Shown: positions 11,053 through 24,553, counted from the stretch's first letter. The stretch is DNA of 64,000 nucleotides from Atherix ibis (GCA_958298945.1 OY282606.1:53705920-53769919); one strand, 5' to 3'. Numbers and translations are program-made. The notes: a model not told the origin generated them from the letters alone.

Positions 11053-12063
11053 TCTTGTTCAGCTCCCCCTTCGATGCCGTCTTTATCTCCTCAATCGTAG
11101 CCTAGCGTCGTTCTTTCATGGGGCTCTTCAGTTTCAGGACCAAGAAAAAGTTGTAGGGGGCTTATCTGGGGAATACGGTGACTGTGTCATTATTAGTGTG
11201 TTGTTTTTGGGCAAAAATGGAAGAAGCCAATTTTTATTCTTCCACAAATCAGACGTTTCTGCCTGATTGCTTCGCGCAACTTGCGCATAACTTGCAGGTA
11301 ATATTCCTTATTGATCGTTCTACCCTGTGGCAAGAACTCATGATGCACCACGTACCTGAAATCGAAGAAAACTGTAAGCAAAACCCTCACATTCGACCAA
11401 ACTTGGCGTGCTTTTTTCGCTCTTGGCTCGTGCGGCAGCTTCCATTGGGATGATTGAGCTTTGGTTACCACGTTATGACGTGGTTATGACCATAAACCCA
11501 TGATTCATCACCAGTTATGACCCTTTGGAGCAAATTAAGGTGGTCGCGGATAGAGTCCAACAGTTCCTTAGCAATGTTAATGCGATACTGTTTTTGGTCA
11601 AATATTGAGCAATTTTGGTACGAATTTCGCGGCGACCCGTCTCATGCACAAATCATTGGTAAAAATCGAATGGCACGAGCCAATCAATATGTTTTAGTCC
11701 TCAGAAACTTCTCTTACGGTGATTCGACTATTGGTCAATAATATTTTCTTCACTTCATCAATGTTTTCGTCTGTTGTTGACGTGCTCGAGTGTCTGGCAC
11801 GCTTTTCGTTGCTCACATTTGCTCGGCTCTCTGAGAACATTTTGTACCACCAATAAACGTTGCTTCGGTCTAAGGTAGCTTCACCATATGCCACAGTCAA
11901 TATTCGGAAGCCGTCCGCGCAATTAATTTTGTTTTTCAAACAAATTTTTTTGGAATGAGCTAAAATCAATTTTTGTTTTTCACATTTCATTTTTTGGAAT
12001 GGGCAAAAATCGAAGACGTGTCAAAAATTAACTGAACATTAAAAATGGCCGCACTTGCCGGCA
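11053..12063 (-). mobile_element. family A mariner, copy 3, tail-to-tail with copy 2
   Basis: A minus-strand copy starts abruptly inside the 3' coding region (ATCTTGTTCAGCTCC, complement of the GAGGAGCTGAACAAGAT codons) at 11,053. It reads through the transposase and out to the 5' leader at about 12,063, where the leader stops at GGCATAA. Both termini are missing. Unlike copy 2 it keeps the N-terminal domain, so it belongs to the longer lineage. Confidence 0.85.
11100..11990 (-). pseudogene. mariner transposase (family A), near full but broken
   Basis: The N-terminal segment at 11,990-11,694 reads KNKINCADGFRILTVAYGEA, RSNVYWWYKMFSE and NIDEVKKILLTNSRITVREV, which is the helix-turn-helix portion. 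The middle and catalytic parts (11,680-11,100) keep TKAQSSQWKLPHEPRAKKAR, HEFLPQGRTINKEYYLQVMR and DLWKNKNWLL in shifting frames. The segment with the second catalytic aspartate (HDNAPAH) is missing: frame WLL joins PFLPKNNTLIM. It is inactive. Catalysis in the family is cut-and-paste at TA. Confidence 0.85.
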
Positions 12064-13857
12064 TAATTAAATTATATTTAATTTTCTGAATATGGAATAA
12101 ACTGACCATAATAATAGTAAAATAATTACCAGCCATTCATTTCAGTCCTAAAAATATATATATTTTTCGAAAATAATACTTTCGATTATTATCTTTGATA
12201 ATTGTATATTTTATTAGAATTTTACCTGAGAAGAAACTCTTCTTTTTCATTATTGTTCTCCGTGTATTTTTTTTATTCAGGAGACTTTCCTTTCTACAAA
12301 ATAGAATCAAACTGTTGAATGATAAAAAAATTAAATTTCTAAAAATTGCGATTTTTTATTAACTTTGTTATTGTTGTATATTTTGTAGAATATTTTTCGA
12401 AATTTAACAATTTATTATTTGCGTTTACATAAAACAATATATTAAAGTAATCTTAGTTTAATGATTTTCATAGATTGTACTTGATAGCTGATAATAAATA
12501 GCATAAAAATTCAACAAGTAATGTACCAATTTAATTTGTCTCTTTAAATTAGCCCCTAGAGAATCTCCAAATGCTATTGAAGAGATTCAAGATGTACAAT
12601 ATAGATTGTAATAAAGAGCAAAGCAAATAACATAATTACATATTAAGTTTTTTATAATTTTTATACAAATTCAACTTTATAAGATAAAAATAAAAATGAT
12701 GAACGAAAAGGAAGAAAAAACAAACGAATAATTGGACTTGATTTGCTACACAAGTCTCATGAGATAAGTTTATCTAAAAAGCTTTCTATTCGAGTTAAGA
12801 GTTGATTATGGCCTATTTTTTCTTATATCATATTTCAGCTTCTCTTACTATATATTTTTTCTTCCTGGCTCAAAGAAAAAAGAAGATGAACATTTTAACG
12901 ACCTTCGCTTATGGTTCCTCAGAGATTTTGTATATATTAAGCTCCACCATACAAAAGCTTCATACATACATAAATAATATTCTTGCAGTTTAGAACTTTT
13001 CAATGGGTATTCGGAATGAAACTCAACTACTAAACGAAGAATACTATTTGATTTATTGCATCATTTACTCTCAATCATTATTTGTGAAAAGTTATCTTCC
13101 ACAGTCGTAATGTAACGGAGATGGGATGAAATTTCTGTAAAATATGGTTTTTCACACCTACTTTAATGCTTTCTCCACCCCTTTATGTGATATTAACGAG
13201 TATCTTTTACACTCATCATTTTCTCGTAAATTTAAGGGATTTATTTTCGTTTCCATTCTATTTTTTCCCATTCGAATATGGATTAGGGCATATTTTATCA
13301 TATATGAAACTATAAATAATCTACACATGCTAACACAATATAGGTCCAGATACTTGAATAGATATGTTCATTTGTATACATTATGATATTAAATGATAGT
13401 ATCTTAGTATATGCTCGAAATCTAATACAAATATACTTGAAATTATCCATTCTAAGTCTACTATTAGTAGTAATTTTGAATTTAATACATTCTTAAATGG
13501 TTCATTTATTATGAGTATATGCCAAGCCAAATACTTAATCAATAAATTTACTCAAATAACACGTATATGCTAGTACTAACGTTTAAGATATATTATATTG
13601 AATGAATCAACAAGTGATTTATTATATTTTTTTTTTCTTCTCGGCATTACACGGTTGTCATATTACCAGAACTTTCATAATTTCTTATAACTAGCTTAAA
13701 GAAAAAAAAAATTATTTTAGAAAAAATATTGGATGTGAATTTTTATTTAAATTTGTCACTTGAACGGAAATTTTAAACATACCCTGTAGCTTCAAGTAGA
13801 TCTTGAAAAGAAGGGTAAGATGCTGAGGTCTAAGAAAGGAAATTCTATTAATTTATA
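12064..13857. other. AT-rich interval, no gene recognised
   Basis: No assignable coding motif; short hydrophobic open frames are typical of T-rich noise. Confidence 0.5.
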
Positions 13858-15080
13858 TTGGGTTGTTCGGAAAGTAATTACGTTTTTTCCCAACAGAGGA
13901 CTTAATTGTATTTTTTTACAACTAACTTCATACTTAAGCCGCATAATCATATGTATTTTGACAGCTGATATAGCAAGGCTTGTTTGTGAAAAAATCCGAT
14001 TGATTCTGCATAGTAGTTTCGGTTGATATCCTTTCAAATATGTAAAGTGAAAAACAGAATTTTCAACATATTTTACTTTTTTACTATAGAAAAGATAAAA
14101 ATGCTGTTCAAGGAAGAAAAAAATTATCTAATGTGTATGAAGAACATATGTCAAGTGAGCGCCAGTGCCAAAACTGGTTTGCAAAATTTCGATCCGGAAA
14201 TTTTGATCTCGACGATGCACCACGTTCTGGAAGGTCAGTTAAAGCTGATGAAGACACAATAAAGGCATTAATTGATGCAAACCGGCGAATAACAACTTAT
14301 AAGATCGCTGAGAGATTAAATTTATCGAACTCGATAGGCTTAATCTCAAAGCTTGACATACCATATGGGTTACTCATCTTCTTACGGGAAAAAATTTTTG
14401 CCGTCGCATTGACGTTTGTGATTTGCATCTCAAACGCTAAGAAAATGATCTATTTTTGAACTATATCATCACTGGGAACGAGAAATGGGTTATCTACAAT
14501 AATGTTAAGCGCAAAAGATCCTGGAGTAAAAAAGATGAACCGGCTCAAAGTACTTCGAAAGGCAATATTCATCAAAAAAAGGTTATGCTATCTGTTTGGT
14601 GGGATTTAAAAAGAATCGTTTATTTTGAGCTTCTACCGAGCAACACAACGATTAATTCTGAAGTGTACTGTCATCAGTTGGACAAATTGAATGATTCACT
14701 TAAAGAAAAAAGGCCCGAATTGGTCAATAGGAAAGGTATAGTATTTCAACAGGGTAATGCGAAATCACATACAAGTTTGACCACTCGGCAAAAGCTTTTA
14801 GAGCTTGGATCGGATATACTGCCACTCCCACCATACTCTCCAGACCTACCACCTTCCGATTATCATTTATTCCGGTCTCTACAAAATTGTTTAGACGGTA
14901 AAAAATTTAATTCAAATGAGGAGGTCAAAAATCACTTAGATCAGTTTTTTGCCAACAAAGAACAAAAATTTTATAAGGGTATTGGATCAGACTGGATAAT
15001 ATCTAATTGAATAAAATATTAATTCACTATAAGAAAATCGTCTTTCATTTTTTATAAGAATTACTTTCCGAACAACCCAA
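13858..15080 (+). mobile_element. mellifera-type mariner (family B), copy 2, complete ends
   Basis: The 1,223-bp element has 22-bp identical terminal inverted repeats beginning TTGGGTTGTTCGGAAAGTAA, with TA on both flanks (13,856-13,857 and 15,081-15,082). Length and TA duplication are as expected for mariner. It is the best structural copy of this family here. A third piece, only the last ~185 bp, lies at 52,315-52,499. Confidence 0.95.
14038..15010 (+). pseudogene. mariner transposase (family B), inactivated
   Basis: The ATG near 14,039 is followed directly by TAA (codon 2, where copy 1 has GAA). The frame then reads QHILLFYYRKDKNAVQGRKK, SERQCQNWFAKFRSGNFDLD and APRSGRSVKADEDTIKAL. A deletion shifts the frame after NLSNS near 14,335. 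The catalytic half is open at 14,456-15,010. There the first aspartate is N (TGNEKW) and the second is G (QQGNAKSH), while the third is kept (PPSDYH). Two of the three metal-binding residues are therefore lost, and the copy is catalytically dead even apart from the frame breaks. Confidence 0.93.
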
Positions 15081-15359
15081 TATTTATTCTCTTTTTAATA
15101 ATCCGCAAATTCAAACTTCAAAAAATGACTAATAGTAAACCTATCTCGAGAGATATCATATGCATAGTGTTTCATTCTCCGCATTCATAGAACAATACTG
15201 AACTGGTTTAAATTTTCTTTGCTATAAAAGTTTTTTTTATATCTACAACTGCATAAGTAATAAGCTGACTGTTTGACAATATAGACTAACTACACGTATA
15301 ATCGTCAATATTTGCTGGTATTATTTCAAGTAACACAAGTACTGACATGTGAATTCTAA

Positions 15360-15523
15360 TGGCCACGACTATGAAGGTCATTTAGCGAAAGAATAAAGGG
15401 ATAAAGGAATTAAAGTAAAATGGTTTTTGGGAATTAGTATAGGATCATGACTCAGTGTGATTTAAACCCAAAAGCCCTTAGATGGTAGTCCAATACGCTA
15501 ACGACTGTGCTACCAGGCCGACT
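15360..15523 (-). repeat. tRNA-derived SINE-like element, copy 1
   Basis: On the minus strand GGTAGCACAGTCGTTAGCG (about 15,496-15,514) fits a Pol III A box. TGGGTTTAAATCACA (15,456-15,470) sits where a B box should be but is degraded. The downstream tRNA-unrelated part (CATGATCCTATACTAATTCC, then TTTATCCCTTTATTC) matches the copy near 48,570-48,793 in the same order. No aminoacyl stem can be folded with confidence, so this is not called a functional tRNA. Confidence 0.6.
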
Positions 15524-16340
15524 TAATCATAAATGGTTTTTTTTATTTTTAAGCTTGGTTGAATACCTATAGGTGAGGTATTGAGGATAAGTCTTGAATA
15601 AGGATATTCCCGTGGGACGCTAGACGAAATGGGTTTTTGTGTAACGAAACACTTATCATTAAAATAATAAATATTAAGATTATGATGTGTTGTAAATTGC
15701 GCATACAGAAAATATGTGTATTACTGGCAGTTTTACGAAGAATTCGCGATCGTAATTATTTGATATCAAAGCATTTGGAATGCTCAATTCAATTATACAA
15801 TTTGTGTCCCTATGTCCATATAGGTTTAACTTGTATTATAAAAATAAATACTTTATTGTCAAATTCCACTGTTAAGTTTAATTACTGTCTTGTAAAGTGC
15901 GAGATCTTCGAATATAGTCAAACGACGAACTAAACCCAGACACTAAAAGGAGAATAAGGTGTTAATTATAGGAGAACATAATTCACGATAAAATGTAAAT
16001 GTAACATAAAATGATTTTGGTTTACTTAGCTTTGCAGAAAAATCGGTTTTTAAGAATACTGAATACAATTTTAGGATTTTGGAGATACCGTGTGTGTAAA
16101 TGTTATTTAGGATAAAAGGTTCTGGAGTTTTTAAAGTACATAAATCCAGCCTTGGCCTTCTATCCAATGTGTTAGAAATTTCCAAAAATTATCTGAGTAA
16201 ATTTGACTGGAAAGTGGGCACTGCTTCAGCTTATGAACTATCAATGTTGGGTGAGAAATCTTTCGAACTAGACTTAGTGAATAGTAATCAATAGGGAATT
16301 TTAATCACTATATTCTTACTTAATATTTGTAATAAATAGA
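15524..16340. other. interval without assignable gene
   Basis: Contains two open frames of 80-98 codons on opposite strands with no recognisable motif; probably non-coding. Confidence 0.45.
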
Positions 16341-16342
16341 TC

Positions 16343-17475
16343 CTTTTTTTATCTGCAACTACAACTTTATTATAACAAGCAGATTTTCATAACATTTTAA
16401 TTTACAATCTTGTGCATCATGAAGTAGAAGTAAACACCCATATAAGACAATTCTCTCACAAGTGGATTATGAATATTGGATAAACGGGAGTAAAACGCAC
16501 AGGTCCTGAACAAAGGGAATATTTAGATTAACAATTTTACGGAGAATCTTGGATTGTAAGGCGTGAACATGATAGGGATTGGAACGTTTCGTTGAACCCC
16601 AAAGTTCAATTCCATATGGCCAAATAGGTTTTATAATTGTATTGTAGATTAAAAGTTTACTTTTTATTGTAAGTTTCGAGTATTTGTCAAAAAGTCTAAA
16701 AAGTTGTAGGTAACTTCGGTTAACTTCAACTCTTCTTAGTCTAGTATGTGGGTTCCATGTTAATCTTTTGCGTAGGTAAATTCCCAAATAACATACTTTA
16801 TCATATTGTGGAATCATGTTGCTATTAAGGTATGAAGGGGTAGGTTTTCCTTAATAAAGTGTGAAAGTAAAGTTAGCACTCTTCTGTTCATTTACCGTCA
16901 CTCCCTATCTCTTAAACCAGGATTGAAGGTTGTGGATATGGGACTGTAAATTGTAGGAAGCTATGTCAGGATTTGTATGGATAGCAAGTATGGCCGTATC
17001 GTATACATAATTAGCAATGATAGTATTATGATCAGCTGGGATGTGATGGGTACAAATATTATGTAAGATGGGACCAAGGATACTTCCTTGTGGGACTCCG
17101 GCTAGGATAGGATATATTTTCGAGGATTCTAAGTTAATTGCAACTTGGAAATCTGAGTTAACAAGGACTGCGTAGAGTCGTTTTAATAGGAGTTTTTTAA
17201 ATATTTTACCAAGAATTGATAAGAGGCTGATAGGTCTATAGGAGGAATGGGTTTATTTGTTTTAGCAATCATTTTAATGACAGAAAATTTCCAGTGTAAA
17301 GGGAAACAGGTTGTGCGCAGGATACTATTAAAAATGTATGTAATTAAAACTAAAGCTTTTCGGGAAATTTACTTCGGAATAGGAGCTATTATTATACCAT
17401 AACCAAAAGCTTTTTTTTTGTTCAGAGCTAACTCTTTTATTCTGAGACATAATTTTAAATGTGAAAATAAAACAG
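16343..17475 (-). pseudogene. jockey-clade reverse transcriptase 3' region, decayed
   Basis: Minus strand, 5' to 3': a YRPISLL-like block near 17,225-17,250, then AGVPQGSILGP (17,070-17,103), the RT primer-grip approach motif. Next is NTIIANYVYDTAIL near 16,990-17,030, which corresponds to the catalytic FADDTAIL box with the first aspartate lost. Then come SWFKR and an open 116-codon stretch to 16,467 containing CYLGIYLRKRLTWNPH and IKPIWPYGIELWGSTKRSN, the usual jockey thumb/C-terminal blocks. The segment holding the HQFGFR and AFD motifs is deleted between them. The 3' end, TGTAGTTGCAGATAAAA followed by A's, is shared with the copies at 27,221 and 31,797. Confidence 0.85.
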
Positions 17476-17714
17476 ATATCTTGGAAAAATATTACTAAGG
17501 CTTATCAATAATCGATGTTGCCAATATTTGAAATACCAAGCAAAATTATTTCGATTTTTGGGTATCATTTGACTCCTGAGACATCTGTAATGTGGGTTTT
17601 AATCTCCAAAGCTGCACTTTTGAGAATATTATAAGGTTATAATTTTTCTCATGTAAAAACAATATCCCTGCAAGACTCTTTCGGGGGAACGTTCAAACTA
17701 TGATCAATATCAGA

Positions 17715-18130
17715 AGTGACCTACCCGTAGTTCTGAGCCGGCTTAGCTGTGCCTGGGAAGTTACAAGGATCCTATACTGTAGCTCTTTGAGTGGGGAGGG
17801 TCGACCAAGCACTCTTTAAATAAAACTAGTACCACAGTCTTAGAACTAGAGGTTAGGAATTCCAGTATCCCGGTTGCTACGAGGGGTAGTAACTGTGAGC
17901 ATGTCTCACCTGTGGTGGAAACCGATCTGGATGTTCCGTGCATAAAGGTATCTGAGCAATAAATTGAAGTTGAAATGAGTGAATGTTTGGTTCGAGCAAG
18001 CTGGGTGCAACCATCTACTCGTAGATCTAGTCAGCTGAACTGGCGAAATTAATTACAAGTGCAGGTGTGTAAATCCCTATTATCGTAGGCGATTCTTGGT
18101 ATTATGTCTTACTATAAGTATATCACATTC
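17715..18130. repeat. unclassified dispersed repeat, copy 2
   Basis: Partner of 85-510, same orientation and internal spacing. It lies just upstream (in minus-strand sense) of the RT relic, much as copy 1 follows an endonuclease relic, so it may be part of the same retroelement. It has stops in all frames. Confidence 0.5.
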
Positions 18131-21000
18131 AAAAAAATTATTATTCTGTAAAAATATTGTAATATCTTAAATAATGTTAATAATGAATTAGAATGAGACA
18201 TCAATAATGAGAATCAAAAATAACAATTTTCATGTTTGAGAATATGACTTTTTCGTGCCCTAATTGAATAACACTGAGAGATCGTCAAATAGTCTCAGTT
18301 GTAGTGAAATCAGTACAAATATTGTTTGAAATAGTATTTAAAAATTAAAAATAAATATGATTTCAGAGAGCTAGCTATACTACCTTCTAATTCTACTAAC
18401 TCTAAAAGACCTATTTTTAATGAAAACATTTATACAAGTCTATATGCGTAACCTCGTTAGGACACGCCATGTCTTAATAGAATGTTGACACATATGCTAT
18501 CTAGATGTATTCATATAATAAAGCGTTCGATATGATAGTATTATTAATGCTTAATGATATAAATTATTAGCTGACAATCTCATTTATGCTTACATTATTC
18601 AAATTTATCGACGACATATATATTAGAACATTATGTAATAAATATACAATAATTATAATAAAATATTCTAATTATCAGCTAATAATACATAGTACAGCAA
18701 TGTACGAGTATAGATATTAATGAAAAATATAAATATTATACAATATTATGAATTTATCATGTGTACAAGCAACTAGTTATAAAAATTTATTATTTTAATA
18801 GTTCATAATCTAACAAATGTTAACATATTATGAAAACATGCAAATATCATTGATATTTTCTAAGTAATTATAATTAATATATTGTAAATATTAAATTAGA
18901 ATTATAACTATTTAAGATAATATAGAAAACAATCGATAATGCACAAAATAATTTCTTACAGTGCGAACAAAAACATTAAAGGTAAAATTTTAGATTTTCA
19001 AAGCATATATTTTTGTATATACAAATATAAAGTCAATTATATAAGGATCTTGAAAAGGTGATGCAGTATTTTTATTTAAATATAATAACATAGTTTAAAA
19101 TTATATAAAGTTCCTTATTGACATTTGCTTCAGCTAATGCTGGTTCAAACGCCTCAAGTATGAGTTGCGCTAGTTTTTTGTGCCATAGACGAAAAGAAAA
19201 CATCAAGAACAGCAACATTTCTAATCGACACTATACGAGTACATATTTAAGGCTATCTCTCAAACAAGAGTTAAATAATGGAGCAGATAAACTAATAGTA
19301 GCACCTCCAAGTATTCAACTAATGGAGTGAGAGTAGCAATAAGAATTCAGAAGCTCTTTTGCAATGCAAAACTTCACAAACTGAAGGGAGTCGAGTATTT
19401 AAGGAACGGAAACCAGATAGCAGCTATATGGGAATAATGTTCCTCAATATTTTTTCATACACTTCTTTACACTTGTTTAAGAAAAGAATGATAAAAGAGA
19501 AGTTATACGTTCTAGCGTTTAGTGTAAAGTGCATATTTCTTCTGAATTATTAATGGGCACTCATATTCTAATATTCGCCAGTCTTTGTTCCCCATAAAAT
19601 TTGCAGGACTCCGAAAGGGAATAGTATAATATGCAAACAATTATTAAAGAGTTTTAGCCAGCTCATTATAAAGATCACTGTACGTGTTACGAGTAAAGCA
19701 TATTCATAGAAACAACAGATGTTTGGAACCATTCCATCATCACTTTATCCAAATCGTACACAGAAAAGAACTCCGCTCTATTACCACATCTTTATTGCAG
19801 GATCCTTCTTCAATTTCTCTTCTTCGTCATCAAGTTTATCTTCACTTCGAGTTACCGCCACTATTTTTACCATTGAAGCTATGGATCCAACATTAACCCG
19901 AACCTTTGCACCGACTGCAACCGCTATACTACTACAGATTCTATTTTAAATATATCACACTTAAATGACGTACATAAAAATACTAAATACTGGCGTTCGT
20001 TTGCCTTGTGCATCATTTTAAAAAAGGCCTGATCCTTTATTCTGGGTGCTATTAAAGAGCAAAATAAATATGAAACGATTATTAAGGTCGGTCATACGAG
20101 TACAATGGGCATCTGTTAAGTATTTACCCGACTTGTGGACTTTTCACACAACGATCCTTTTAATGAGTTCTGAAATGTTTATGAGCTTTCAATTTTAGTC
20201 CTGCTGAGGCCCCCTAGCAATAAACAGCTTTTATACTGATACGTATTCAAGTACTACGTAAAATAGTGTATTAATTCAACCAGGGTCTTTTAGTATTATT
20301 TCGTTATTATATTTGCCTTTAACATTCTCACATCAGATACGTTAGATTTTGATAATTAACAAACACATTCTCTCTATGTCTGACTGTTTTAATAGGTATT
20401 TATAAATAAAACTGGAGGCAAAAAACCAACGATTCAATCTATATCAAATGAATGCGAATGTGAACTTTTGCATTCTTAGCAGTTCAACTAATGTGTGCAC
20501 TCGTAATTATTATTAGTTTTTATATGATTTTATATTCATTTTAATAGGAATTAAACAACTTGGAATTTCATTATTATTTTCAGTCTATGTAATAAATTTT
20601 TTATTCACTTGTAGATTGGTGATAATATAAGTAATAATGCAAATACTCTGAGATGAATTAATCAAAATATGGGATATTTTCTAACAGAAATCGAAACATA
20701 TTACTAGATGTGAATTTAAAAATGTTTGCGAAAACTTGATAGTGTAGAGGCTTTCATTAATTTTATCTTTAAAAATACTATATTATTTTTTATGTAGACA
20801 ATTGGAAAATTTACTGAAACTACTACATGAAAAAACAAATTCAGACCAAGCTTTTAATGAGCGAGAGAAGAGTCAAAAACCAATTTGGGCGTACGGACTT
20901 GCACTTTTGCATGCATACATTAGAACCCTTTAGCGCTTCCACGTTAAGAAAATTTTAAAATAAATTTAAATGTCTGATTCAAAAAAAAAATAATAAGATT
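18131..21000. other. AT-rich interval, no gene recognised
   Basis: 18.1-19.1 kb is very AT-rich. 19.1-20.3 kb is somewhat more mixed, with a few 60-76-codon open frames that carry no motif I know. No mobile element detected. Confidence 0.45.
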
Positions 21001-21002
21001 TA

Positions 21003-22285
21003 CCAGCTGTAAACGCTTAAATCCGCTGTTTGCTCATAGATGGCGTGAATGAGCGTATTAAGCTACAATGGGCACGCCATACTTTTTTTATGAGTTTGAC
21101 ATTTGTCAACATTAATCAGTGCATATTGTCAGCAATTTCGTACAACAACATACATTTTTCCTTTGGTAATCATGTCTAGTTTTGTGCCAGAAAAAGAGCA
21201 TATGCGGGAAGCTCTGCTTTTCTGCTTCAATTTGAAGAAAACGGCTGCCGAATCGAATCGAATGCTTATGGAGAACTATGGTGACAATGCTTAATGGGAA
21301 ACAACGTGCCGAGATTGGTTTCGTCTGTTCAAAGACGGCAATTTTGACGTGTGGACAAAAAGCGTGAAAATCGGCCTAGGAAGGATGAGGACCATCAATT
21401 GCAGGCTCTTTTGGAAGAAGACGATACCCAATCGCAAAAAATACTCGCGGAGCAATTGGGTGTTACTCAACCAGCCATTTCCATATGTCTGCATGCCATG
21501 AGGAAGATTGAAAAGATCGGAAAATGAGCGCCGCATGAATTGAACGATAGGCAGATGGCGCGACACCAAAACACATGCGAAATCTTGCTCGCCAGACAAA
21601 AAAGAAAGTCGTTCCTGCATCGGATTGTCACAGGCGATGAAAAGTGGATCTATTTCGAGAATCCTAATCGCAAGAAATGATGGGTTGATCCCGGCCAACC
21701 ACCAACATCTTCCCCAAGACCAAATCGCTTCGGACGGAAGACGATGCTGTGCGTGTGGTAAGATCATCAGAGTATCGTCTACCAGGAGATGTTGAAACGT
21801 GGTGAAACTGTCAATGCCCACCGCTATCACCAACAACTGATCAAATTGCACCGTGATCTGTGTGAAAAAAGGACGGATTATCAACAAAGACATGACAAAC
21901 TGATTTTCCTCCACGATAACGCACCATCGCACACGTCAAAAATGGTCCGAAATTACTTGGAGATACTCAACTGGGAGGTGCTACCCCACCCCGCTTATTC
22001 AACAGACCTGGCCCCTTCCGACTACCACATGTTTTCGTCGATGGGCCACGCGCTTGCTGAGCAGCACTTCGATTCTTACGAAGACTTCCGAAAATGGCTT
22101 GATGAGTGGTTTGCCTTGAAAGAGAAGGAATTTTTTTGGCGTGGTATCCACAAATTGCCCGAGAGATGGGAAAAATGTGTAGCTAGCGAGGACAAATACT
22201 TTGAATAAATTGTTTTTTGCTTTCTATAAAAAAAACCTGTGTTTTTTTTTTACTAACAACGGCGGATTTAAGCTAATACACCTGG
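21003..22285 (+). mobile_element. mauritiana-type (Mos1-like) mariner (family C), copy 1, full length
   Basis: The 1,283-bp element is flanked by TA at 21,001-21,002 and 22,286-22,287. The terminal repeats begin CCAGCTGTAAACGCTTAAAT on the left and CCAGGTGTATTAGCTTAAAT on the right, imperfectly matched over about 28 bp. Length, ends and encoded protein all match the mauritiana subfamily, whose Mos1 member is about 1.29 kb. Confidence 0.95.
21172..22208 (+). pseudogene. Mos1-like mariner transposase, inactivated
   Basis: From ATG 21,172 (MSSFVPEKEHMREALLFCFN) to TAA 22,206-22,208 the span is one base short of a 345-codon gene. Defects are TAA at codon 41 (tta in the sister copy), a 1-bp deletion near 21,351, TGA for the tryptophan before APHELNDRQM, TGA after NPNRKK, and TAA in the LCVWW block. 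All three catalytic aspartates remain (TGDEKW, HDNAPSH, LAPSDYH) with DD34D spacing. The last 139 codons are open, including ALAEQHFDSYED and WRGIHKLPERWEKCVAS. The 213-codon minus-strand open frame here is a shadow of the conserved coding sequence. Confidence 0.95.
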
Positions 22286-22287
22286 TA

Positions 22288-24551
22288 ACTATTGAAAATT
22301 GTAAATACTCTAACACTAGTAACACTACATAATCAATAAAATACCAGAATGGTTTTCGGTTAATCCTTAAAGAAATTGTTGCAATTTAATTTTAACTATT
22401 GATCTTATAGTTTTTAAATTATTAACAAAAATTAGTGAAATAGTATCGTTAAATATAAAATTTTTGTTGTTGAGTTTTTCAAACAGCATACAAATAACCA
22501 TTGCTTTGCTTAATTTGGATTAATATAGTTTCGAGTTACGTTGATTGGATTCTGTAGTTTTAAAGATACGTAGCTAGCTGAATTTTGTACTTATTTATAA
22601 TTGAGGATGGGAAATGTAATTTTTTATCTTTATACTACGATATTTTTTCATTTCTGTTCCAAGAACTTTTTTCTTTTATATTTCAATTCACTATCAAATA
22701 CGTTATTTTGATTTTTTCAGACTTACATGTTTGTCTAAAAAATTTTATATAATTTTCTTAACTAGAAATTTACAATCTAACAGCATGTTATAATTTATTC
22801 AAAGTTTAATTTAATTTTTCATCTTATTACAAATTTTAATTTACATTAATATATTTTTAAATTTAATTAACCTTTTACTTTGTTTTTATTTTAATCACGA
22901 AAATTGACTGAAATACAATAATCATCATACTATCTCAAACAAAATATTATTTTTTTAGCCTTATAATTTCATGCATAGTTCCTATGATATATTATAAATA
23001 ATTAATTAATTATATTAAATATATATCCTAACAATATACTCGTATAATCTACACTCGTATGTATTATCATATTTTAAGAATAAATTTCGTATAATCTTCT
23101 ATAAATTCAATTCGAAAAAGTACTCGCATTTCAGTTGAATTAAAGTTGAAAAAGTTCATAAATAACATTTTAAACTTTCTGAGAAAGATACTTTGCGAAT
23201 TCAAATATCTAAAGTACTTTCACAAACTTCCATTAATAAAATATACTTTTGCAAAAAAGTTAAAAATTACATTTAAATTTTTGCAAGGTATACTAAATAT
23301 TATTTTATACTTTTTTTTATGATAATATATCACAAATATTATTTATAAACAGTGTGTCAGCAAAATATACTAAATAAATTCATATTTATTTAGTTACGTT
23401 TGTCACTACCTAATTAAATTTCTTATAAACTTTTGATAATAGAAACTTAATTAATGACTTGCTGCTAGTTACGTATAGTTAACGTTATTGATTTGACTTT
23501 AAATTTTCATCAAAGAAAACTTTTTACCAGGAATTTATCTATTTGAAAATTTTATAATAATAAATTTCTACTAACTTAATTAATTTACTCCGCCAGGTTC
23601 ATTTAGTTATTTTTAATTACAATTAATGAAAATTTTAACATAAATTTAATATATTTGGAATGATGAGAAAATTATGATTGGATGTTCTGTTAACATGTAA
23701 ATGTAAAATTTAAAAAAAAATGGCGCCAATATCATTAATTATGAAGAAACAGGATCTAAAAAAATATATTTTTGAAAACCTACCTTTTATAATTTATGAT
23801 TTAATTACTTTATGAACAAAAGAATTATTTCAATTAGTATTAAAAATATTATTAACTTGTGTTATTAACGATTTTTTAAAGTAGCCTAAATGGGGAGGTT
23901 CTAATGAGCATAGGTTTTATGTTAAGAGGTTCTAAATGAGCATAGGTTTTCATCCATTGTCCATGAGTCTGAGTAGCTGTTAACAGGATCTGCTGAGTTC
24001 AATCCGTTTAGTTTGGGTTTGTACATTTGATATTAATCGACTGTTATGGCCAACATAAAGTATAAAATAGCCGTCTTAATTGTAGCATACGATAAGTGGG
24101 TTCTTTACAATTTGTTGGGCTATCATAGGTACAGATTTTGTATAAAGAAGGATCGAGTGTACTATTTGGTAAAAAACAAAGTGTTACTTTGATATAATAT
24201 GCGTCCAAGTAAGTTTGTAATATAAAAAAGTCAGTTGTAAAAGAAAGCTCCTGAATTTTTAGAACATCACTTATTAAATAAGCGGGAGGTATTGAGATAT
24301 TAAAATAGTGGTTGTTTTAATACGTCGTGAATTGCAAAGAGCATAGAAAAGGACTCACAGACAAAAGGAAACCGTTTGGAAGAATACGCAGCAAAGAAGG
24401 GTTCTATAATTTCCGACCAAATGGGTATATTGAGGCGGTAGGTGGACAATTTTTGACAATGAAATCAGAATACGTGGACAATTCTATATAGGTGGATAAT
24501 CCTAAATACAATGCAGTCAGAATACGAGTTAGAGCTACCGCGAACTGAAGA
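22288..24551. other. AT-rich interval with a short tandem repeat
   Basis: No coding motif seen. A 23-24 base unit (AGGTTCTAAATGAGCATAGG plus TTTT) occurs twice, at 23,896-23,918 and 23,927-23,950. Confidence 0.45.
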
Positions 24552-24553
24552 AT

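Noticed and set aside
15456..15523. Possible tRNA gene
   Set aside because: A box present but B box degraded and no acceptor stem; the colinear copy at 48.6-48.8 kb indicates a SINE instead.
21291..21932. 213-codon open frame on the minus strand
   Set aside because: It is antisense to the Mos1-like transposase; the plus strand carries the DD34D motifs.
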